DNA from: Massospora cicadina
Taxonomy: Eukaryota > Entomophthoromycota > Entomophthoromycetes > Entomophthorales > Entomophthoraceae
Assembly: GCA_022478985.1 (NCBI GenBank)
Contig: JAKSZP010012137.1
Location: forward strand, 1-64,000
Direction: 5' to 3'
DNA length: 64,000 bases
The translations under genes and the position numbers were made by a program. This document shows positions 25,895 through 33,599 of the stretch, in pieces (position 1 is the stretch's first letter; every line of letters starts with the position of its first letter). The notes beneath the pieces were generated by a model. It was not told the DNA's origin, ran no database searches, and saw only the letters and a list, made by a program, of their open reading frames with translations.

Positions 25895-26293
25895 GTTTAT
25901 ATATTTTAAAACCTGCCTAATTTGGTTTACCTAATTAATAAAACACTTTTGGCAAGTTAAGTAGAAGTTGATTTAGTAGTTTGGAAGATGTCACGTACAC
26001 TGATTTTAAATATAGAGAGATGTTTCGGGTAGCAATTTGGAGTTATTTGATTGATTGGATAGGTTTATTTTGTTTGGCCGAGTGGTTAATGGCTTTTGGT
26101 CGAATCGATAGGACATAGTTTAGTTTTGAGGGGTGATTAGTTATTGGTTGTTTTGATAATTTCAGTTAGGCTTACCTGAGTGGTTGGTGGTTTTTGGTTG
26201 ATTCGATTGAGCAATTAGATTTGGCTGAGTGGTTTTGTTTATCTATAGTATAAAATCTAAATTAATAAATTGAAAATCTAAAATTTTATAGAC

Positions 26294-26323
26294 ACCGTAG
26301 CGAAGCACGGGTAAATCGGCTAG
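26294..26323 (+). repeat. Helitron 3' end 3
   Basis: ACCGTAGCGAAGCACGGGT, then AAATCGG, then CTAG followed by T. It has the same hairpin with a different spacer, so it is a related but distinct family member. Confidence 0.65.
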
Positions 26324-26889
26324 TTTTAACTAAAATAAATGTGAATTCGCAAGATCCGTAACTCATGGCGCTAGGACACCATCGGCCAAATATAAATCAA
26401 CCCAGTTTTGAGAACCTGATTTGCCCATACCCTGAACCATCGGTGGCAGAATTAATTCGACTTAATTAGTTCCGGTGCTTTATAATTGGCTATGTTTGAA
26501 ACCCACAGATTAAGTTATCGGGGTTAGAATGTCGATCTTCTCCATGTGGTAATTTCTTCACAATCAGTTTGGTCAGTCAATCCATATTTTAAGAGTCAAA
26601 TGACAGAATATAATGATGACATCATAGCGTGATGACAAATGAAATTTTACAGAAAGTTTAGAACACTGTTCAGCTATGGGGCACACATTCACGCTCTTAA
26701 GCTTTTTACCATAAGTTAAGTTTAAATCATTCTAGTACCTAGGGAGAGACTTAAGCAAGTTGGATCAACTTTCGATATTGAGTTTTAAGACCCTATCTGA
26801 GACCATCTAAAACTGCTATTAGAATTAAGTCTCACATTAAGCCAAGTTGGGAAGGGTTTGATAGGGTTAATGCAACCTTTTTGGTCTTA
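26324..26889. other. Spacer without a recognisable gene
   Basis: No protein-like frame or RNA gene is visible between the Helitron end and the SINE. Composition is less AT-rich than the spacers at 10-12 kb. Confidence 0.6.
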
Positions 26890-26902
26890 AGATGCATTTG
26901 GG

Positions 26903-27042
26903 GTGGTTAGCCTGGCAGGGTAATTCCTGCTTCCACCCTAATGCAGAGGGTTTGTTCACTACAAGTTCGAAACCTGTGCTGGCTAGAAAAATTCTCGGTG
27001 TGAATATTTGTCCCAAGGTCGATCCACCTCGAATACTTTTTT
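26903..27042 (+). mobile_element. Short tRNA-derived SINE (140 bp)
   Basis: A perfect 13-bp duplication, AGATGCATTTGGG, flanks it at 26890-26902 and 27043-27055. The body starts GTGGTTAGCCTGGCAGGG, which matches a pol III A box. It contains AGTTCGAAACCTG near 26963, which matches a B box. It ends in a T run (ACTTTTTT), a possible pol III terminator. It differs from the 287-bp SINE family. Confidence 0.82.
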
Positions 27043-27055
27043 AGATGCATTTGGG

Positions 27056-28009
27056 ATGACCAAATTGATGGAGATTCAGTTATCGCTACCATGGTAACTT
27101 TATATTCTACCAAAAATAATCGTTGATCATATCTAGATTATATATCAAATTGAACTCTGAGTGAAATTAATGTATCTTCAACCTTTGGTAGTTTAACCAG
27201 GCCAAAACATTTATTGCCTTTAACCTTGGATTTCAGGGTTAAAGGGTTTCAAATAAAAATATGAGATATGAAGTTAGGGTAAAAAATTAACTCGGATGTT
27301 ATAATTTGAAATGGGGATGCCAGATTTATAATGAAATATAAACTGATATGTATAAATATATGGCTATAGCAAACTACTCATATGGGGTACCTTAGGTGGA
27401 AATGAGGTGTTAAATCTTTCAGTTTTTGGAGGTTTGTAATTGAACCTGTTTAAAAGATGGATTATATATGTATAAAATATACAAAGCGGCCATGAAGCAT
27501 ATATTAAAGCTACACAAACCTATAGTTAATCATATGTAGTTATCTATTGCTTACATTGGTTTACTTTTATTATTCATTAGTATATTTAATTATACTTATA
27601 GTTGGGTAGTTTAGGACTATCAAACCCACAGTCGCTTAAAGCCAAATTCTATCAGAAACTTGCATTGAGCATTGCCTCATACACCTTATACCATAAATGT
27701 TTAAGTGATAGTTATAATTCATTATGATAATATTCTGGTATAGCTGATACATTTAAGTTAAAACAATCGAGTGATATCGTATTGGATCAGGAGACATACA
27801 TGAGTTTCAGTGGGTTCGCTTAAGTTAAGATTGGGGAAACATTTTAATGGTATCAATAGTTAACGGTGACGATGGTTGATGCAGCTTGGAAAATAATTTA
27901 GGAAGTAAATATGCTTGGTCATTAATGGGCTGATCTTCCGAAAACAGGTATGGACTCGTTGGATTGAATAAGTTTTATTTTGAGGGCTTATTTAGAATAG
28001 AGCGCACCG
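27056..28009. other. Upstream region of the serine-protease homologue, no other gene seen
   Basis: AT-rich DNA without a credible frame. It presumably holds the regulatory region of the gene at 28059, but I can point only to the TATA-like box at its end. Confidence 0.6.
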
Positions 28010-28016
28010 TATAAAT
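28010..28016 (+). promoter_or_regulatory. TATA-like box of the serine-protease homologue
   Basis: TATAAAT lies 43 nt before the ATG in a locally less AT-rich stretch (GCGCACCG precedes it). The spacing would allow a short 5' leader. A promoter function is inferred. Confidence 0.45.
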
Positions 28017-28058
28017 CTGGGCATCATTATTTAAAGCGTAGAGTGGAATGTAAAATTC

Positions 28059-28757
28059 ATGAAATTACTATTGTTTATACGGGCATGGGCGGCGGCACAG
28101 CAGGTGGGGTTTGAGTACAATTTCTTTGTAGACGTAGTGGATGAACTTCACTCGCTGTGTACGGGGGTATTGTATCGGGAGGACATTGTTTTGGTGCCGG
28201 GAGACTGCACCCATGGACGTCTATCGCGGTACTCGATATTGGCCAACCACGAGTCCGACGACGAAATCAAAATCAAGAAATGGAAAGTAAAGGACATTTA
28301 CATCCATCCTGATTATAAGCCTGACAACCCTTCAAAAGCCAACTTGGCCATCATGAAGCTTGCAAATAAAAACAATCTGTTAACTGGGATCCAATTAGAC
28401 GTTGATAATCTTTCCGCAAAGGCTGGAAAATCAGCCTATGCCATTGGGTGGGGAGTCAACCATACCACCTATCAACGAAACCAACTCCAAACCAATCTGG
28501 AGTTGATTCTATCCTCCTCCTCATGCAAAGCCATGAAACCAAAGTCCTTCGTATTGAATCCAAAATTCGAGTTCTGCACCAAATCTAATGATGTAATGGA
28601 GTCGGGTGGTCTATTGGTGTACGCCAATGGTCTACACTCCATTCTATTGGGGATCAACTCCGGATCCGGATACGGATCATCCGCCTACAATCCCACCATC
28701 TACGTCAAGATCCACTCCTTCGTATCTTGGATTCATCGAACAATCAGCATCATTTAA
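28059..28757 (+). CDS. Secreted trypsin-fold protein lacking the catalytic His and Asp (serine-protease homologue)
   Basis: A 232-residue intronless frame of chymotrypsin (S1) family size. The first 14-18 residues look like a signal peptide (MKLLLFIRAWAAAQQ). The S1 landmarks are LCTGVLY, VLVPGDC (family LTAAHC), IHPDYKPDNPSKANLAIMKL (family NDIALLKL), AIGWG, ESGGLL (family GDSGGPL) and C-terminal FVSWI. At the catalytic triad, His is replaced by Asp49 and Asp by Asn95, while Ser182 is kept. The Cys34/Cys50 pair matches the His-loop disulfide and Cys156/Cys173 a second one; the Ser-loop pair is missing. No Arg-Ile-Val-Gly-Gly activation site is present. The absence of stops, the TATA box and family features argue for a real gene. 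A pseudoenzyme role (binding or inhibition, as in Phytophthora glucanase-inhibitor proteins or insect SPHs) is inference. Confidence 0.85.
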   Translation: MKLLLFIRAWAAAQQVGFEYNFFVDVVDELHSLCTGVLYREDIVLVPGDCTHGRLSRYSILANHESDDEIKIKKWKVKDIYIHPDYKPDNPSKANLAIMKLANKNNLLTGIQLDVDNLSAKAGKSAYAIGWGVNHTTYQRNQLQTNLELILSSSSCKAMKPKSFVLNPKFEFCTKSNDVMESGGLLVYANGLHSILLGINSGSGYGSSAYNPTIYVKIHSFVSWIHRTISII

Positions 28758-28802
28758 TCTACTTTTTTTTTTAGTACTAGATGGTATCATTTAATCTACT
28801 TT
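28749..28802 (-). repeat. 20-bp retroposed micro-insertion with 17-bp TSD in the 3' UTR
   Basis: ATCATTTAATCTACTTT at 28749-28765 is repeated at 28786-28802. The 20 bp between read, on the minus strand, ACCATCTAGTACT plus seven A. The duplicated target includes the TAA stop of the serine-protease homologue (28755-28757). The insertion therefore changes only the 3' UTR. Its sequence equals the 3' end of the micro-insertion at 12.1 kb. Confidence 0.85.
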
Positions 28803-29885
28803 ATTGAAATCATTATACAACTCTACTAAAATACTTTTAAGTCTAAGCACAATTGTTTTCACTAAAATTGTTTGCTTAATCTCGGCCCAATACATCCGCA
28901 TAGATTACTGATCTTCATAGTAAGTAATTGCAACTCATATATGTACCAAATCTGTAGTGCATCGCATTAAAATTCTAATGGTTTAAAACCAGTCATCATT
29001 TACTATAATCTTAAAAGATCTATTACAAACCGTCATAATTCATAGATGAAAACTAAAACAAGAAGCCCATGAAACAATGTAAGGATGAGAATGAACAATC
29101 TATTTATTACAAAAATGATCAGCCCACATTCCTTTTATCTGATTTAACTTTGAAGCCAGCAAAAGCAATAAATTTAAGTAAAAGCTATAGAATTATAATA
29201 AGGTAGTAAGTTTTGGCACCAGCCTGCTTACTAATGAGTATCTATCAGATAAGGAAAGCTCCATACTAAAAGCATATAAAAAACACTAGTTGCCACCATC
29301 AAGCTATGATATAGATTGGAAAAGATTTATTGTAAAAGGTTCTTTAAAACAATAAAGGTGAATCTGAATTTTTATCCGGAAAAGATCATGATGCTTGATA
29401 AATGTATGGAAATATAGTAAGTCTCTTTAAGCAACTTTGGCTCTTTTTGTCACTTTCATCTATAAAAACTTATTAGCATTATTAGGTAAAAGGTAGTGTA
29501 TCTTAAATTATATGTAGCAGTATCTTTGTCAATACCCTAACTGTAAAGTGGTATAAATTTTAAAGTTAGATTGTAACAAAACTAAAACCAAAGTCTAAAC
29601 TCAGGTGATGCAGCGCAAGGAGTTTATTTTATTTTTTTAAGTTTAATATTATGAGTTATGAACTCACCTTAAAACTTAAAGTTTATGATCACATATGCTT
29701 TAACAAAATGTTAATTATATTACTTTAAAGTTTATTAGAAAATGAGATTTAAGTTTTAAAGTTTTGAGCATGTTAATCAAAAATATTGAAAAGTTAAGCA
29801 ACAAATCAGTTATTAACCCTCTGTGTTAAATCTATATGTCCACACTGTCCATCTGCAACCAGATAACAGTACAAAAAGTTTTACA
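28803..29885. other. AT-rich spacer without a recognisable gene
   Basis: Only short low-complexity frames are present. It lies between the serine-protease homologue and the 5' LTR of Gyp-D. No repeat boundaries were recognised. Confidence 0.6.
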
Positions 29886-29890
29886 ATTTC

Positions 29891-30643
29891 TGTCAGATAA
29901 TTGCAAGTCTTATTTTGTGAGAAGAATGTTTTGCACAAAAATGATAATAAATCAGCCAAAAGGCCCTGGCCAATTCACGGTGGAACCCTTTGAATCAGGG
30001 TATCACTTTCATCAATAATAATAAGACTGGGCCAAATAGCTTGAGTTTGGGTAGTTAATTATTGCAAAATTATTGGCAAATCAAGGGAGCTTTTCTGAGG
30101 TCCCTCCCCGCCTTACCACAAATCTAGTCTAAGCCACACCTTGGAGACCAGCCCTTTTTATAGGGTTGGTGGGGGTCCTGAAAGGTGGATATTTTCTTGC
30201 ACAGTGATTGGCTCAGGTACATTCAAACCTTACCTCACGGGCTTGTCCTACCCACTCAACCCTCCATTGGCCCTTCTGATAAAACAAGGTGAGATTTGAG
30301 AGCTCCAATAGGTTAATGACCATATTTCCTAATTTGGTTAAAAGACTAATAATGAAATTGATGCATATTGCACTTCAAGCCTGATGTGAGTTTAGTTACT
30401 AAGCTGTGACATTGTAAGAGGGTTCGTTTTTCTACCCAGCCAATAGCACTAGCAAAAAAATACAACTTAAATCCCTGTTTTCTTAGTAGATATATTTTAT
30501 CCCATTTTTATTCCTTTGGTGTTACTCAAATCCCCCGTTTTTACTATAGCAGTTAAGAGTTTTATACTACTGTTGCTGCTGAATTGTTGAATCCTGTGCA
30601 AACTAGCACCAAGTGAGCATTAACATCTGCTAGGATTTTGACA
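29891..30643 (+). repeat. 5' LTR of Gyp-D
   Basis: It begins TGTCAGATAATTG and ends GATTTTGACA. It aligns with 47924-48675 through blocks such as GGGCCAAATAGCTTGAGTTT, GTGATTGGCTCAGGTACATT and CATATTTCCTAATTTGGTTA. A later start at TGAGAAG (29918) was considered, but similarity to the right copy and to the Gyp-G LTR begins earlier. Confidence 0.82.
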
Positions 30644-30694
30644 AGTGATGCTCACTATAGGGGAGCCTGTACACCACAATAGAACTTCTTAAAA

Positions 30695-32104
30695 ATGAAG
30701 CTTGGTGGTAAAACTACCCCTCACAATCTCCCCGCTTTAGCTGAGCCTAGAATCACTGCATTAGAACTACAGCTAGCTAGTGCCTTGTCCCAATTTAAAA
30801 GCTCAAGTTGCACCCCTCTTAAAGTCTTTATGAAGCAGCTCCCACCATCCACAAACCCTCTTTCAGGGCAAGTTCATCCTGGAAAAGAGCAGTATTGCAT
30901 CATTCCTCTTTTTATATGAATCTGCGTTGGAAGGAGCTACTGACCAGCAAAAATGCAATAATATCCTCCCCTGTTTGAATCATATAGCTCAAGAGTTAAT
31001 GATTTACACTATGGCCAATCTTACCAACTGAGCAGAGGTGAAACAAGCACTCATCAATGAATTTGGCTCCTTACAGAGTTTACAAAGGCAAAAACTGGCC
31101 TTTATGTGCCTTAACCTGCAAGGGGGAGAATCAATCTTCTCTTTTGTTAAGCGATTCTATATTAAAACTCAACCTCTGTTGCTTGACAAATTGCTACCAC
31201 TAGATGATGCCATTGCTGCTATCATGGTTGCCTTGGCGTCTCATCCCAATTACCAATGCATATCTCTGCAGCCAAGCGCACCTTCTGAATAGTATGGGAT
31301 ATTAAAGAGGCTCTTCTCTCAGTGTCTGACTTTCATGAAATTGACCTTATGCAAAAAGCTATGGGGAGAGATTCTGCTTTAGCCCCTCCAGCCACTTTAA
31401 TGGCTATCTATCTCTGGAACCCTGTTTCTGCAAAGCTTCAGCAACAAGCTGCTCCTCCACCATGTGAGGATAGCCCAACAATAATGGCTGTGATGAGGCA
31501 GTGAACCCTTCATCTTCAGCTCAAAAACCAGTTGGGGAGAGCAGTCATACCTTTGACTTTACCATCTTTTTATTCAGAGCGAACTTCCCAAGTGGTTTCA
31601 AGGCTTGCTCTTCAACCTAAACCCAGTATTGGGTGCCAATCATCCCCACTACCAATGGGTTAAATCACCAGGTCCAAAAGGCTAACTGCCTGTTTCATAA
31701 AAGCTTACTACCACTGATTGACCCAAAGCTGTTAAAGTTAAAGCATCCACCTCCACGGTGCTATCCCCCTCAACCTCTCATCCAGTTAACTCTAATCTGA
31801 AACCTGTCTCCATGAGGCAGCACAAGCCTCCTAATTTGAAGGTCAAAGATTGAGCTGTTACAATTTCAACGCCTCCCCAAAAATCTAATAAGGTAGAAAA
31901 GCAACCCCAAGACCTATCCTGCTATAAGGGAAGTCCTGAACCTACCTCACCCCCTATGGCCTCCCTAACCTGCTTTGATAACCCCTCTGATGACAAATCT
32001 GAAAGGGGTGATGAAAATAGGGGTTGTTGTGTTTTTAGAAGCCCCAGGTGAAGTGGAGGTACCTGACAGGTTAGGACTGGAGAGAGTGGTTATGTCTAGA
32101 ATCC
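30695..32104 (+). pseudogene. Gyp-D gag (cut by Gyp-B)
   Basis: The frame starts at ATG 30695 with MKLGGKTTPHNLPALAEPRI; Gyp-G gag has the homologous start MEVGRAINTHNFPKESNPSL. A well-kept block at 31038-31292 (KQALINEFGSLQSLQRQKLA, then LLPLDDAIAAIMVALASHP) matches the Gyp-G region near 63290-63660 and resembles the gag capsid domain of Gypsy elements. Lys/Pro/Ser-rich sequence follows, and no zinc knuckle was seen. Several frame changes break it, and Gyp-B interrupts it after 32104. Confidence 0.72.
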
Positions 32105-33259
32105 TGTAAGTCCTGGGGAACATCCTCTGGGCATCAATTGGGCCATTTTCCTATTCCAAAGTAAGAAGGTGCCAAAGAGGATGGCCATACCCCTCATTAC
32201 TCAGGGAGATCTCGCTCACATGGTAGATGAGCGCTGGGTAACGGCCCTTCCACTTCAAATCCCACTTCTGGTACCCACACTCTCCTTGTCAGAACTTCTA
32301 TGAGGAATCAGTGAAATCTGCACCGAGATCGCCAAAATGAAATTAATCACAACTAATTCAAGTGGCAATCAGCCCAATGCTCAGATTTCAAATGGTCAAA
32401 AAGGTATGAAGACTGATCTATTGGCCAGAATGCCCATCAGTTGTGATTCAGTTAACATGATGATCAGAAAATTTTCCCTCCCAAATCCATCAGGTATCAC
32501 CCCCAATGGGCAAGTAATAGCATCAGACACTATCAACAAAATTTTGAAGCTTCCTGCTAGAAAATTGGGTGTTGATCTTGATGCAATGCCACTGACCAAA
32601 CGAATGGCCTAGCAACTGAGCACGGGTGGGTTGGGCGTCCTGAACCTGTTCCCAACCAAATGGGCTCACCCCTATGTGGGGTGGCCTTGGGGGATTCCCG
32701 CTGTCATTGGGCCAAACACCATCATGCCAACCATCAGAAACTTAGCTGAGCCTTGGTTTGGACGTTTGAGGTTGAACCAACAGCGACTCAGCCTGCCACC
32801 AAATTTTTCAATGTCAGTTTACAGGGAACTAACCTACCCATTCCTGAATAATTCGCCAGTTAGGTTGAACTTGTGGGACCCAATCCCAGCTTGGTTTCCC
32901 TCCAAATTGATGACTAATTAATAAGTTGCACCGCACTTAGAAAATTGTTGGTCAATTTTTCTTCTTTAAATTTTCCATTAAAAAACCTTCCTCAAAATTT
33001 AGTTTTTAGATGTTGAGAATTAGGCTGCCTTTTCCACCGACACTCTCATACCCCTCAGGGTTAACAGCCATGGTTGTCTGGTATTTTACTTTATGCCTGT
33101 ATGAAATTCTGGCTCACTGGAAGATATTGGTGGAACTCCTTTCCAGTTCCATATTTGTCATATCAACAGCAGTGCCTTGGGCATTCTGGTTTACCATTCA
33201 GGTGCTCTGGCATCTGGGCTGGCAGGCCAGTCTAATTCTTACATGCTGTCCACCTGACA
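32105..33259 (+). repeat. 5' LTR of Gyp-B
   Basis: It is almost co-linear with 37017-38174; differences are mostly transitions. It holds a long reading frame on the element strand (about 32106-32921, two stops) and the start of a second, hydrophobic frame at ATG 33010. It is unusually long for a Gypsy LTR of this lineage. Confidence 0.92.
32181..32921 (+). CDS. LTR-encoded ORF of Gyp-B (novel, two in-frame stops)
   Basis: From ATG 32181 the frame runs 246 codons inside the 5' LTR and stays alignable upstream to LTR nucleotide 2. Features are MAIPLITQGDLAHMVDERWV at the start, a Leu/Ile-rich segment (ISEICTEIAKMKLI), a polar middle with SGNQPN, and PYVGWPWGIP near 32662. Stops at 32285 and 32610 break this copy. 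The Gyp-C LTR keeps the first 141 codons open, with clear protein similarity (SGNEPN, LGTGGLG, PYVGWPWGIP shared). Related peptides occur in the LTRs of A2, F and H at the same offset. I recognise no family. It may be a U3/U5-encoded accessory protein or a displaced gag N-terminus. Confidence 0.6.
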
Positions 33260-33579
33260 TAATTGACCAACCATTATTCTTAGTCATTTCCGCCTTTCTC
33301 GCATATATTGGCGCAGCAATGTTCCCTTCTTTCCAACTGAACCAGGTTGTAAAGAAGATTATCTCTGTCTACATTAGTCCAGTCCCACTCAAAACTCCAA
33401 ACCCATACCCCATAGTTGCTGCGGCTATTTTGCCCATGTCAGCAGGGTCTGACATCTCAACTTTCAATGGGTTTGCTCCTCACCAAAGCCTAGTGATTTC
33501 CCCTGACCCCACCACCATCTCTTTGGTATCACTGGATTCATCCACAACTACCAACAAGAGAACTCCGCTTACTTCTTAG
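33010..33579 (+). CDS. Hydrophobic ORF spanning the LTR/internal junction of Gyp-B
   Basis: A 189-codon intact frame starts 250 nt before the LTR end (33259) and runs into the body, ending about 50 nt before the protease. Residues about 20-40, 48-68 and 92-110 are hydrophobic and rich in Phe, Trp and Ile (VVWYFTLCLYEILAHW, FVISTAVPWAFWFTI, FLVISAFLAYIGAAM), so two or three membrane segments are plausible. The ATG is conserved in all four LTR copies of Gyp-B and Gyp-C, and the internal part is conserved in Gyp-C with stops. A2 has a hydrophobic frame across the same junction ending LVNQPP, matching IIDQPL here. It stands in the place of gag. Function unknown; a gag N-terminus or env-like protein are options. 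Confidence 0.6.
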   Translation: MLRIRLPFPPTLSYPSGLTAMVVWYFTLCLYEILAHWKILVELLSSSIFVISTAVPWAFWFTIQVLWHLGWQASLILTCCPPDIIDQPLFLVISAFLAYIGAAMFPSFQLNQVVKKIISVYISPVPLKTPNPYPIVAAAILPMSAGSDISTFNGFAPHQSLVISPDPTTISLVSLDSSTTTNKRTPLTS

Positions 33580-33599
33580 TACCCATAAAGATTAGCGTT

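Larger units (their letters stand above)
24421..26323. mobile_element. Compound region of non-autonomous Helitrons
   Basis: Three Helitron-type 3' ends occur here: one on the minus strand (24564-24594) and two on the plus strand (25863-25894 and 26294-26323). Each has a short hairpin, then about 10 nt, then CTAG (or TTAG). Between them are degenerate repeats of about 35-60 nt with a core like AGCAGTTGGTGATT-TTTGATT, plus-sense at 24440-24560 and 25920-26240 and minus-sense at 24600-24900. The block at 25370-25640 contains AACGGCTGGACCGATTTTTA, a motif I associate with insect Helitrons and related elements. No Rep/helicase is encoded. The 5' ends (TC...) are not identified. Confidence 0.65.

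Noticed and set aside
26903..26980. Functional tRNA gene
   Set aside because: The A and B boxes are recognisable, but no complete cloverleaf could be folded by eye. The piece has a TSD and a T-run tail typical of a SINE.
28059..28757. Active trypsin-like serine protease
   Set aside because: His and Asp of the triad are replaced (Asp49, Asn95) and no activation cleavage site is visible; only Ser182 remains.
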